Assembly (NCBI RefSeq): GCF_003932715.1 | Contig: NZ_CP020700.1 | Coordinates: 682,001-746,000 of the forward strand | Direction: 5' to 3' | Length of the DNA stretch: 64,000 nucleotides | Source: Streptomyces tsukubensis | GTDB lineage: Bacteria; Actinomycetota; Actinomycetes; Streptomycetales; Streptomycetaceae | In this document: positions 8,964-17,006 of the stretch, piece after piece | Layout: each line of letters opens with the position of its first letter | Position numbering within the stretch: position 1 is the stretch's first letter | Notes under the pieces: model-generated | The model's database searches: none | Told to the model about the DNA's origin: nothing | The model's input: the letters and a program-made list of their open reading frames with translations, nothing else | Translations under genes and position numbers: made by a program

Positions 8964-9206
8964 CTACTCCGGGCCGGCACCAGGGCAGCAATCGGGCCTG
9001 ATGACACAGCAGCCGGCCGGTCCGAACAGCAACCTGCACAGCTCACAGACGATCGGGGCCCCGGGGGCCGTCGTGGCGCAGGCCGCCGCATGGTGCGCCG
9101 GGAACGGGAACGGAGCTGCCGCGGCGCTCCCCACGGCACCCGGATTCAGAACCACGGCCGCCGCCACTGCCGCCATGACAGCGGCAAGCCTCTTGCCCGT
9201 CGTCAT
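8964..9206 (-). CDS. small secreted cysteine-rich protein
   Basis: 80 residues from an ATG at 9206, with GAAGGAGA correctly spaced upstream. A clear Sec signal peptide (KR, then AAVMAAVAAAVVL, with A-rich cleavage near GSAAAA) precedes a mature part of about 48 residues. That part carries seven cysteines: one isolated, a CELC pair, then CC and CC doublets. Such spacing suggests a disulfide-bonded or metal-binding exported peptide. It sits between, and antiparallel to, two secreted glycine-rich genes, and its stop is 10 bp from the stop of the first. I do not recognise the family. The start and secretion signal are convincing; the role is unknown. Confidence 0.65.
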   Translation of the reverse strand: MTTGKRLAAVMAAVAAAVVLNPGAVGSAAAAPFPFPAHHAAACATTAPGAPIVCELCRLLFGPAGCCVIRPDCCPGAGPE

Positions 9207-9595
9207 CACTGGTCTCCTTCTGCTGGTACCGGCATTCCCCTGCCTGCGTTCCTGCGCGAAGTGGCCGCGGCCCGGGGGGCGGGTACGGCAGTGACCGCGC
9301 CGAAGCGGACACGGCCGTCGCGGACACTCCGTCCGCCCCCGGCCGGGACCGCACGCCGGAAGCACTTGGCATGGACACCATCATCGGGCGAAGAACTCGA
9401 AAAGGACCATCCCTCACAAGAGGGACAGCTGAACGGGTGCCCGCCGGAGGAAGCCCCCTCCTCGGTGGCACTCACCGGCCTCCACCCCGGATACCCCGCT
9501 CAAGGTGGCGGAAAGTGCACACGGGATTACGTTGATGGGTGATCCCCTCTTCCACCCTGGGGCCGGCCCCGGGTTCCCGCGGAAAGGCCTGCGCC
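9207..9595. other. divergent intergenic region between secreted-protein genes
   Basis: 389 bp separate the start of the Cys-rich gene (-) from the start of glycine-rich gene 2 (+), so both promoters must lie here. TACGTT at about 9529-9534 is a reasonable -10 for the rightward gene. No repeat, RNA or further gene was found. Confidence 0.4.
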
Positions 9596-10543
9596 ATGCT
9601 TCTTCCTCGTGCCTTGTCCAGTCCCGTCCGGCTCACGCGGACCGGACGCGGGCAGCTGCTCCGTCCGGTCGGTGCGAGTGCGGTGCTGATGCTCGGGGCG
9701 GGGGTGCTGTGGCCCCCGGAGGCGGCTGCCCAGCCTCAGCCCGGCTGCGTGGCATCGGGGGCGACGACCACCCTCTGCACGGGCTACACCAGCACCACGT
9801 ACACCGTCCCCGACAACGCCACTTCGGTGTCCTTCACCCTGGTCGGGGCAGGGGGTGGCGGGGGCGGTGGCACCACGACTCTGGGCGGCGCCTCGGGCGA
9901 GGGGGCGGGCGCGGGCGGAACGCTGCGGTGCACGGTCACCGGCCTCGCGGGCCGGACGCTGAACGTCACCGCCGCGGGTCCGGGCCACCCCGGCTACCGC
10001 GGCCCCGGCGGACCTGCGGGCCCCGGCGGAGGCGGGGACGACGTCGGCGCGAACGGCTTCGGAGGAAGTAGCGGCGCCCGTAACGGAGGCGGCGGCGGTG
10101 GAGGGGGCGGAGGGGCAAGCAATGTCCGTCTCGGGACCTACGGAACCGAGTTCACCGCCGTCGCGGCCGGCGGAGGCGGCGGAGCAGGTATCAACAGGCT
10201 CCCGTTCTTCGGACTCAGCGGATCCGGGGGTTCCGCCCCCGTGGTGGCGTCCTCGGCGCTGGGCCTGTCAGCCCTCGGCGGGAATACCCTCCTCGACTTC
10301 GCAACCTCCGACCCGCCTGCCGGGGGAGCCGCGGACTGCGGCGCGTCGGGCGCCTTCGCCGTCACCTCCAAAACCTCCACCACGGGCGGCGACCCCGACG
10401 GCCTCACCGGAGGAACCGCGAGCGGCGTACCCGCCTCCTGCGGCACGGCGAACGGCCGCGGCGGCAACGGCGGCTCCCCCACCGATCCGCACGGAACCAC
10501 CGGCGAACCCGGCTGCGTCGTCATCACCTACAGCACCACCTGA
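9596..10543 (+). CDS. secreted glycine-rich protein 2
   Basis: 315 residues from the ATG at 9596 (MLLPRAL), chosen because GGAAAGG lies just upstream; an in-frame ATG at 9539 would add 19 non-hydrophobic residues. A long signal peptide (RTGRGQLLRPVGASAVLMLGAGVLW, cleavage near EAAAQ) is followed by two cysteines, the strand module TTYTVPDNATSVSFTLVGAG, then Gly-rich sequence with several cysteines, ending GEPGCVVITYSTT. It shares the overall plan of its two neighbours but is more divergent, with Cys residues that the others largely lack. This suggests disulfide cross-linking. Function unknown. Confidence 0.8.
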   Translation: MLLPRALSSPVRLTRTGRGQLLRPVGASAVLMLGAGVLWPPEAAAQPQPGCVASGATTTLCTGYTSTTYTVPDNATSVSFTLVGAGGGGGGGTTTLGGASGEGAGAGGTLRCTVTGLAGRTLNVTAAGPGHPGYRGPGGPAGPGGGGDDVGANGFGGSSGARNGGGGGGGGGGASNVRLGTYGTEFTAVAAGGGGGAGINRLPFFGLSGSGGSAPVVASSALGLSALGGNTLLDFATSDPPAGGAADCGASGAFAVTSKTSTTGGDPDGLTGGTASGVPASCGTANGRGGNGGSPTDPHGTTGEPGCVVITYSTT

Positions 10544-10657
10544 CCCCCGGCGATGAGAGGTACCGGCGCTGCCGCCTTCGGCCCTCCGGGGAACAGGAAG
10601 GCTGAGCGCCGCCCGCCCGCAACCTCAACCTCAATCTCAACCGGCATCACACCGAGG

Positions 10658-11740
10658 TCACCAGGCGATCACCACGTGGCCGTCGCCGCCCTTACCGCCG
10701 TTACTGCCGGCCTGGCTGCCCACCCCGTTCGTGTACAGGAACCTCTCCGTCGCCCCCTTGCCACCCGCGCCGCCGTTACCTCCGTTACCTCCGCTGCCGC
10801 CACCTTGCCCGACGGAAGCCGGAGGAGTGTAGGTCCGGCCGTCGGGCAGCGTAACGGTGGTGACGACGAGGCCTGCTCCTGCACCACCTGCCCCTCCGGT
10901 CCCCCCGTTGCCGCCGATACCCCGGTCCGGTGAATACAGGACCGGGCGGGTGCCGTTGATGCCCGGGGTACCACCGGCTCCGCTGCTACCGCCGACTCCG
11001 TTGGTGACCGGTTCCGTCTCCTCGCCCTCGCACAGAGCGGTGGTTGACCCACCCCCGGCCGGGCCACCGGCGCCGCCCGGCCGGCCCTCGCTGTTGAAGG
11101 CCCCTTCACCGCCGAGACCGCCCCGGCCGGATTCCCCGCTGAGCACCCCCGCCGCCGGGTCCCCGCCGACGAAGAGGCCGGTCGGTGCGGCGCCTACGCC
11201 GTCCGACCCGCCACCGCCGGTCCCGCCCGGGACCGGGATCAGCAGCAGGGCGTCGTGCCCGCCCTGCGCCGCGCCACCGCCTGAACCGCCTTCACGGCCG
11301 GGGGCGACCCGCACCGACAGCGACTCACCGGCTAGCTGGGCGGCGGTGAAGGTACACGCGACGAAGCTTCCGACACCTCCGCCGCCGCCTCCGCCGCCTC
11401 CACCACCCCCGCCGCCACCGGGTCCGTTCCGGACACCAGGAGGAGCACCGGGGGGATTGCCGGTGGTGGCACCACCCCTGGCTCCGCCTCCGCCGCCGGC
11501 TCCGCCACCGCCTCCGCCACTGGCGCCCCACAGATACACGGTGAACTCCTCCACCCCCACGGGCACGCTCCACTGCTGAGGGCCGTCAGCCGGAGTGAAT
11601 ACTCGGTACCCAGGCTCATCCACCGCCCGCCCCGGCATGTCCGATGCGGCGTACCCCACCCCCGCAGGTGTCGCCACCCACATCACACTCCCTGCGAGCG
11701 TCGCCGTCATCACGCATCGCCGCACACGAGATCCTCGCAC
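10658..11740 (-). CDS. secreted glycine-rich protein 3
   Basis: 360 residues from a GTG at 11740. GAGGAGG stands just upstream, and the start gives an R-rich n-region followed by a hydrophobic core (TATLAGSVMWVATPAGV, cleavage near GYAAS). The module QQWSVPVGVEEFTVYLWGAS is close to that of glycine-rich protein 1 (NWTRPAGVENVSVYLWGAS). The Gly-rich body includes a near-identical patch (VTLPDGRTYTPPASV versus VTLPDGTVFPVPAGV), and the end is GHVVIAW. Proteins 1 and 3 are therefore likely paralogues. The gene runs opposite to the other two, so the locus has at least three separate promoters. Confidence 0.8.
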   Translation of the reverse strand: MRGSRVRRCVMTATLAGSVMWVATPAGVGYAASDMPGRAVDEPGYRVFTPADGPQQWSVPVGVEEFTVYLWGASGGGGGGAGGGGGARGGATTGNPPGAPPGVRNGPGGGGGGGGGGGGGGGVGSFVACTFTAAQLAGESLSVRVAPGREGGSGGGAAQGGHDALLLIPVPGGTGGGGSDGVGAAPTGLFVGGDPAAGVLSGESGRGGLGGEGAFNSEGRPGGAGGPAGGGSTTALCEGEETEPVTNGVGGSSGAGGTPGINGTRPVLYSPDRGIGGNGGTGGAGGAGAGLVVTTVTLPDGRTYTPPASVGQGGGSGGNGGNGGAGGKGATERFLYTNGVGSQAGSNGGKGGDGHVVIAW

Positions 11741-11933
11741 CGCATCCTCCTCAGGAACCCCTCCAGTGACAGTGGTCCCTCTGTCCCCTGGCCGCTTCAC
11801 GGCCACACGCGCAGGCAGCGCCTGTCCCCCATTCGTCTTCGACGAAGAGGCCATCTGCATCCGGCGTCCAACGGAAAAGGGGCACCCGAGCGGCGGACGG
11901 GGGGAATTCCGGGCGGTGATCACGGGTGCTCGG

Positions 11934-11939
11934 TAGGGT
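11934..11939 (+). promoter_or_regulatory. probable -10 element of the aminotransferase operon
   Basis: TAGGGT lies 36 bp before the ATG at 11976. The start is also served by CAGGAG at 11963-11968. The -35 is not obvious. Confidence 0.4.
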
Positions 11940-11975
11940 CGGTGGTCTTGGACGGTGACGGACAGGAGCGTGCCG

Positions 11976-13295
11976 ATGCAGTCTGGCGAGCAGTCTTCCC
12001 GGTCGGGTTCGCGGGTCGATCCGTGGCGCGGACGGTACGCGGCACGGGCGGCCGGGATGGTCGCCTCCGAGGTCCGGGCCCTGTTCGCCGTGGCATCGCG
12101 GCCGGAAATCGTATCGCTGGCCGGGGGCATGCCGAACGTGTCCGCGCTGCCGCTGGACGCCATCGGCACGCTCATGGCCGAACTGGTGGCGGAACGGGGC
12201 GCGGTGGCGCTCCAGTACGGCTCCGCGCAGGGGGACCCTGGGCTGCGGGAGACGATCTGCCGGGTGATGGCCGCCGAGGGCATCGACGACGCGCACCCCG
12301 ACGACGTGATGGTCACCGTCGGCTCCCAGCAGGCCCTCGACCTGGTGACCCGGGTGTTCGTCGACCCCGGCGACACCGTCGTCACCGAAGCCCCCACCTA
12401 TGTGACCGCCCTCGGCGTCTTCGCCGCCTACCAGGCCAACGTCGTGCACGTCGCCATGGACGAGGACGGCGTCGTCCCCGAGGCGCTGACGGAGACCTTC
12501 GCCCGGCTGGAGCGCGAGGGACGGCCCGCGAAGCTCTTCTACACCGTGCCGACGTTCCAGAACCCGGCCGGTGTCACCCTTTCCGCAGCACGCCGCCCCC
12601 AGGTGGTGGAGGTCTGTCGCCGGGCCGGGGTCCTGCTTCTGGAGGACAACCCGTACGGCCTGCTCCACCTCGACGGCGACGAGCCGATGCGGGCCCTGCG
12701 CGCCGACGCCCCGGACGACGTGATCTATCTCGGCTCCTTCTCCAAAACCCTCGCCCCCGGACTCCGGGTCGGCTGGGCGCTCGCCCCGGCGGCCGTACGG
12801 GAGAAGCTGGTGCTCGCGGCCGAGAGTGCGATGCTCTCGCACTCCGTCTTCAACCAGCTCGCCGTCGACCGCTATCTGCGCACCCAGCCCTGGCCCGAGC
12901 AGATGAAGGACTTCCGGGCGATGTACCGGGAGCGGCGCGACACCATGCTCGACGCACTGGAGAAGTACATGCCCCCGGGGGTTTCGTGGACCCGCCCGGC
13001 CGGCGGCTTCTTCGTGTGGGTCACCCTCCCCGAAGGACTGGACTCCAAGGCGATGCTCCCCAGAGCGATCCAGTCCCGGGTCGCGTACGTCCCGGGCACC
13101 GGGTTCTACGCGGACGGCGGCGGACGCCAGGCGATGCGGCTGTCGTACTGCTACCCGCCACCCGAGCGGATCCGCGACGGGGTACGGCTGCTCGCGGACG
13201 TCATCGGCGCCGAGCTGCGGCTGCGGGACGTCTTCGGCACCTCCGCCCCCGCCACCAGCACCGGGCCTCAGGCACCCGGCCCCGACCAGGCATGA
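11976..13295 (+). CDS. PLP-dependent class I/II aminotransferase
   Basis: 439 residues from the ATG at 11976, supported by CAGGAG nine bases upstream; a GTG at 11955 is in frame but has no such site. Fold-type I features are the phosphate-binding turn GSQQALDL, the NP in QNPAG, the ring-stacking region LLLEDNPYG, and the Schiff-base lysine in SFSKTLAPGLRVGW. The start of the fold (SLAGGMPN) and overall length match 2-aminoadipate/multi-substrate aminotransferases of the LysN/ARO8-like group. There is no GntR head, so it is not a MocR regulator. The gene is 23 bp upstream of an ATP-grasp ligase gene in the same operon, which suggests it makes or removes an amino acid used by that ligase. Confidence 0.9.
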   Translation: MQSGEQSSRSGSRVDPWRGRYAARAAGMVASEVRALFAVASRPEIVSLAGGMPNVSALPLDAIGTLMAELVAERGAVALQYGSAQGDPGLRETICRVMAAEGIDDAHPDDVMVTVGSQQALDLVTRVFVDPGDTVVTEAPTYVTALGVFAAYQANVVHVAMDEDGVVPEALTETFARLEREGRPAKLFYTVPTFQNPAGVTLSAARRPQVVEVCRRAGVLLLEDNPYGLLHLDGDEPMRALRADAPDDVIYLGSFSKTLAPGLRVGWALAPAAVREKLVLAAESAMLSHSVFNQLAVDRYLRTQPWPEQMKDFRAMYRERRDTMLDALEKYMPPGVSWTRPAGGFFVWVTLPEGLDSKAMLPRAIQSRVAYVPGTGFYADGGGRQAMRLSYCYPPPERIRDGVRLLADVIGAELRLRDVFGTSAPATSTGPQAPGPDQA

Positions 13296-13318
13296 CCACC
13301 GAGAAAGAACGAGGAACC

Positions 13319-14269
13319 ATGACCGATCTGCGGGTGGTCGTCATCGCGGGCGGCCTCTCCCCCGAGCGCGAGGTCTCCCAGAAGTCCGGCGCCCGGGTCG
13401 CCGACGCCCTGCGCCGCGCCGGGGTCGGAACCGAACTCCGCGACGTCGGACCGGATCTGCTGCCCGCGCTCGCCGACGCCCAGGGTGCTGTGGTCTTCCC
13501 GGTGCTGCACGGGGTGGCCGGCGAGGACGGCACCATCAAGGAGATCCTCGAACTCGCCGGGGTGCCGTATGTCGGCGCCCGTCCCGGAGCCTGCCGCGCC
13601 GCGTTCGACAAGGCGGTGGCGAAGGAGACGTTCGTACGCGCCGGACTGTCCACCCCTGCGTCGGTCACCCTCCCCAAGGAGGCGTTCCACGACCTGGGCG
13701 CCGCCGCGCTCACCGCCCGGATCACCGAGCGGCTGGGGCTGCCGCTGTTCGTGAAACCGCGGGCGGGCGGCTCCGCCTTCGGGGTGAGCCGCGTCGAGCG
13801 CGCCGAGCAGCTCCCCGAGGCGCTGATGGCATGCTTCGCCTACCACGACGAGGCCCTGATCGAACGTCTCGTCACCGGCACCGAGATCGCCGTCGGCGTC
13901 GCCGACCTGGGCGAAGGCCCCTTCGCCCTCCCGGCCGTCGAGATCGCGGCGGAGGGCCTGTACGACTACACCGCCCGCTACACGCCCGGCGCCGTCGAGT
14001 TCCACCACCCGGCCCGGATCTCCCCGGCGGCGGCCGAGGAGGCCGCCCGGGTCGCGGTAGCCGCCCACCGGACCCTCGGGCTGCGCGACCTGTCCCGTAC
14101 AGACGCCATCGTCACCACCGAGGGAGAGGTGGTGGTGCTGGAGACCAACGTCGCCCCCGGGATGACCCTCACCAGCACCTACCCGATGGCCCTGGAGGCC
14201 GCCGGGCTCGGCTTCGGGGACTTCTGCCGCGACCTGGCCGCAGCGGCCGAACAGCGACACCGCTCCTGA
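13319..14269 (+). CDS. D-alanine-D-alanine ligase-like ATP-grasp enzyme
   Basis: 316 residues with a GAGGAA site directly before the ATG. The Ddl pattern is visible: VVIAGGLSPEREVS at the N-terminus, PVLHGVAGEDGTIKEILELAGVPYVG, the ATP-grasp core FVKPRAGGSAFGV, and the C-terminal ETNVAPGMT...YPM. Compared with housekeeping Ddl it is about 50-70 residues shorter, has GSAFG where Ddl has GSS.G, and has ETNVAPGMT instead of EVNTLPGMT. That suggests a different dipeptide or amino-acid ligation. Pairing with an aminotransferase fits specialised metabolism or a modified cell-wall dipeptide. It should not be assumed to be the essential Ddl. Confidence 0.85.
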   Translation: MTDLRVVVIAGGLSPEREVSQKSGARVADALRRAGVGTELRDVGPDLLPALADAQGAVVFPVLHGVAGEDGTIKEILELAGVPYVGARPGACRAAFDKAVAKETFVRAGLSTPASVTLPKEAFHDLGAAALTARITERLGLPLFVKPRAGGSAFGVSRVERAEQLPEALMACFAYHDEALIERLVTGTEIAVGVADLGEGPFALPAVEIAAEGLYDYTARYTPGAVEFHHPARISPAAAEEAARVAVAAHRTLGLRDLSRTDAIVTTEGEVVVLETNVAPGMTLTSTYPMALEAAGLGFGDFCRDLAAAAEQRHRS

Positions 14270-14803
14270 GCCCGTCCCGGAAGAGTGTGCCGAGCGGTTG
14301 CTGAGACGGCTGGCTGCGGAGTGCGTGAACGTCGGCGGTCCGGCTGCAGCGTCCGATGTGGGCAGCCCGGCTGAGGTGCAAGCGCTGCTGGACACCCGGC
14401 TGGTCGTGCGTCGCGGCGACCGGCACCAAAAGCGGGTCCGTGAACCGGCCGAGTCCGTTCGGGCCCTGCTGCGTCGGCTCATCGGACGAACAGCAGTGTC
14501 ACATGATCACGCCCCGCCGAGGCCGTCGCCCGTCCGGGTGGCCTCACACACCACCGCCATGAGCCGGAGAGGCAGTGCACAGGCAGGGATCAGGCAAGCA
14601 CTCCGCCCGAAACTCCTGAAGGTGGTCACGCCGTCCCCCGCAGAGAGGCACTCCCGCCTGATACTGGTCCGAGTGTTCGCGTCGGAAGACCCGACCCGCC
14701 CCGGACCGCCGTGTAGCGCCAAGGTCAACAACTGCCCTTACCCGCCCTGACCTGCAAGAAAGCAGCCCAGGGGCCCGTCCGACAATCTGCCGAGGAGAGA
14801 CCG
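14270..14803. other. intergenic region, nothing recognised
   Basis: About 530 bp between the ligase gene and dhaK. A plus-strand open frame at 14298-14750 lacks a ribosome-binding site and has a disordered, R/P-rich translation, so I do not call it a gene. The dha promoter should lie near the right-hand end. No repeat or RNA structure was recognised. Confidence 0.4.
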
Positions 14804-15796
14804 TTGAGGATGCTCATCAATGTCCCCGAAACCGTGGTCGCCGATGCCCTGCGCGGTGTGGCGGCCGCCCATCCCGAGCTGACCGTGGACGTGGAGAACC
14901 GGGTGATCGTGCGCCGTGACGCGCCGGTGGCCGGGAAGGTGGGGCTGGTGTCCGGCGGCGGGTCCGGGCACGAGCCCCTGCACGGGGGGTTCGTGGGGCC
15001 GGGCATGCTGTCCGCCGCGTGCCCCGGGGAAGTCTTTACGAGTCCCGTGCCGGACCAGATGGTGCGGGCGGCGGCCGCCGTGGACAGTGGGGAGGGGGTG
15101 CTGTTCATCGTGAAGAACTACACGGGGGACGTCCTCAACTTCGAGATGGCCGCCGAGCTCGCGGAGGACGAGGGCGTACGGCTGGCGAAGGTGCTGGTCG
15201 ACGACGATGTGGCGGTCACCGACAGCCTGTACACGGCGGGGCGGCGCGGCACGGGTGCCACGCTGTTCGTGGAGAAGATCGCGGGGGCCGCCGCCGAGGA
15301 GGGCGCTCCGCTGGAGCGGGTGGAATCGCTGGCGCGGCGGGTCGACGAGGTTTCGCGGAGTTTCGGTGTGGCTCTGAGCGCGGTCACCACTCCCGCCAAG
15401 GGGAGTCCGACCTTCGAGCTGCCGTCCGGGGAGCTGGAGCTGGGCATCGGCATCCACGGGGAGCCGGGCCGGGAGCGGCGGGCGATGATGACCTCCCGGG
15501 AGATCGCCGATTACACCGTCGACGTGCTGGTGGCCGACCGGCGGCCGAGCGGGCCGGTGCTGCTGCTGGTCAACGGGATGGGCGCCACTCCGCTGCTGGA
15601 GCTGTACGGGTTCAACGCCGAGGTGCACCGGGCGCTCAAGGAGCGGGGGGTGACCGTCGCCCGTACCCTCGTCGGGAACTACGTGACCTCCCTCGACATG
15701 GCGGGCTGCTCGGTGACGCTCTGCGAGGCCGACGAGGAGCTGGTACGGCTCTGGGACGCGCCCGTGCAGACCCCGGCGCTCCGCTGGGGCCGCTGA
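14804..15796 (+). CDS. dhaK: dihydroxyacetone kinase subunit DhaK
   Basis: 330 residues. DhaK binds dihydroxyacetone covalently through a histidine and hands it to DhaL-ADP for phosphorylation. Visible are MLINVPETVVADALRG at the start, the glycine loop SGGGSGHEPLHGGFVG (about 47-62), KNYTGDVLNFEMA, and GIGIHGEPG, the family signature with the substrate histidine. I used the TTG at 14804, four bases after GAGGAGAG; the ATG at 14810 in the same frame is equally possible. The gene opens the dhaKLM operon. The pathway product, DHA phosphate, enters glycolysis. Confidence 0.93.
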   Translation: MRMLINVPETVVADALRGVAAAHPELTVDVENRVIVRRDAPVAGKVGLVSGGGSGHEPLHGGFVGPGMLSAACPGEVFTSPVPDQMVRAAAAVDSGEGVLFIVKNYTGDVLNFEMAAELAEDEGVRLAKVLVDDDVAVTDSLYTAGRRGTGATLFVEKIAGAAAEEGAPLERVESLARRVDEVSRSFGVALSAVTTPAKGSPTFELPSGELELGIGIHGEPGRERRAMMTSREIADYTVDVLVADRRPSGPVLLLVNGMGATPLLELYGFNAEVHRALKERGVTVARTLVGNYVTSLDMAGCSVTLCEADEELVRLWDAPVQTPALRWGR

Positions 15797-15877
15797 GCGG
15801 GGTCCGACCGCTCGCCACCGGGGGCCGTCCTCACGGATGATCGGTCCAGGGACGCCCTTCGACTCAAGGGAGTGCAC

Positions 15878-16483
15878 GTGCTCGACGCCGAATTCTTCCG
15901 TCGCTGGCTCACGGGGACCGCCGCTCTGGTCGACCGGGAGGCCGCCCGGCTCACCGAACTCGACTCCGCCATCGGGGACGCCGACCACGGATCCAATCTG
16001 CAGCGGGGTTTCACGGCCGTGACCGAGGCACTGGCGAAGGACGCCCCGGAGACCCCGGGAGCGGTGCTGGTCCTCGCGGGCGGGCAGCTCATCTCCAAGG
16101 TCGGGGGCGCCTCCGGACCGCTGTACGGAACGCTTCTGCGGCGTACGGGAAAGGAGCTGGGCGATGCCGCCGAGGTGACACCCGGACAGTTCGCCGCAGC
16201 GTTCGCCGCGGGAGTCGCGGCGGTGGCCGGGCTCGGCGGGGCCAAGGCCGGGGACAAGACGATGCTGGACGCCCTGGAACCGGCCGTCGCCGCGCTCGGC
16301 GCGGACACGGACACCTTCGCCGCGGCCAGGGACGCGGCCGGACAGGGCGCGCGGGACACCGTGCCGCTGCTGGCCCGCAAAGGCCGGGCGAGTTATCTGG
16401 GGGAACGGAGCATCGGACACGAGGACCCGGGAGCCGCATCGTCCGCGCTGCTGCTGGCCGCGCTGGCCGAGGCGGTGGCCTGA
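15878..16483 (+). CDS. dhaL: dihydroxyacetone kinase subunit DhaL (ADP-binding)
   Basis: 201 residues from the GTG at 15878, which has AAGGGA at the right distance; a GTG two codons earlier is in frame. The nucleotide and Mg site is the family motif LDSAIGDADHGSNLQRGF, with the conserved aspartates that hold ADP-Mg. The GGASGPLYGT and GAKAGDKTMLDAL motifs are the other DhaL landmarks. In PTS-dependent DHA kinases, DhaL keeps ADP as a permanent cofactor that is rephosphorylated by DhaM. It follows dhaK by 81 bp, and its stop overlaps the start of dhaM. Confidence 0.93.
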   Translation: MLDAEFFRRWLTGTAALVDREAARLTELDSAIGDADHGSNLQRGFTAVTEALAKDAPETPGAVLVLAGGQLISKVGGASGPLYGTLLRRTGKELGDAAEVTPGQFAAAFAAGVAAVAGLGGAKAGDKTMLDALEPAVAALGADTDTFAAARDAAGQGARDTVPLLARKGRASYLGERSIGHEDPGAASSALLLAALAEAVA

Positions 16484-16890
16484 TGGCGGGCGGCACGGTG
16501 GGGATCGTCCTGGTGTCGCACAGCCGTGAGGTCGCCGATTCCGCGGCCGCGCTCGCGGTGGCGCTCGCGGGCGCGGGCCCCGACGCGCCGGTCGCGGCTG
16601 CGGGCGGCACCCCCGACGGCGGTCTCGGAACCAGTTCCGAACTGATCGCGGGGGCGGCGGCGGCCGTGGACCGGGGTGCGGGGGTGGCAGTCCTGGTGGA
16701 CCTCGGCAGCGCCGTACTGACGGTGAAGGCGCTGCTCGCCGAGGGCGACGAGCTGCCGCCGGACACCCGGTTGGTGGACGCGCCGTTCCTGGAGGGCGCG
16801 ATCGCCGCGGTGGTGACGGCGTCCGCCGGGGGCGGGCTGGACGCGGTGGAGGCCGCGGCCTCGGAGGCGTACGGCTACCGGAAGGCCTGA
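16483..16890 (+). CDS. dhaM: PTS-dependent DHA kinase phosphotransferase subunit DhaM
   Basis: 135 residues with the EIIA-mannose-like fold. The N-terminal GIVLVSHS carries the phosphorylatable histidine in the SHS motif, and VAVLVDLGSAVLTVKALL is the second signature. The protein is a single EIIA domain with no fused HPr or EI, unlike the E. coli form, so it must receive phosphate from the general HPr. The ATG overlaps the dhaL stop (TGATG), indicating translational coupling. It completes the operon that uses PEP rather than ATP to make DHA phosphate. Confidence 0.9.
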   Translation: MAGGTVGIVLVSHSREVADSAAALAVALAGAGPDAPVAAAGGTPDGGLGTSSELIAGAAAAVDRGAGVAVLVDLGSAVLTVKALLAEGDELPPDTRLVDAPFLEGAIAAVVTASAGGGLDAVEAAASEAYGYRKA

Positions 16891-16896
16891 CCCGGA

Positions 16897-16926
16897 CCGC
16901 CGGACGGCCCGGCTGCCGTTCGGCGG
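16897..16926 (+). terminator. terminator of the dhaKLM operon
   Basis: CCGCCGGACGGC (16897-16908) and GCCGTTCGGCGG (16915-16926) form a 12-bp stem with one G-U pair and a 6-base loop. It begins 7 bp after the dhaM stop. No U-tract follows. Confidence 0.65.
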
Positions 16927-16957
16927 AACAGCGGTGGCGGGCGGCGGGGCACGCTCC

Positions 16958-16963
16958 TAGCGT
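16958..16963 (+). promoter_or_regulatory. -10 element of the sortase-substrate gene promoter
   Basis: TAGCGT lies 43 bp upstream of the ATG at 17007 and after the dha terminator, so the next gene has its own promoter. Confidence 0.4.
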
Positions 16964-17006
16964 CGGTAGCGACCGTGCGTGCCTTCCCTCACCGAAAGAC
17001 CTGACC

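Noticed and set aside
7066..9294. A 742-codon plus-strand frame overlapping the LysR and glycine-rich genes
   Set aside because: It is Arg-rich and without motifs. The LysR and glycine-rich frames have start sites and signal peptide features.
14298..14750. A 150-codon plus-strand frame between the ligase gene and dhaK
   Set aside because: There is no ribosome-binding site, and the translation is disordered with no family pattern.
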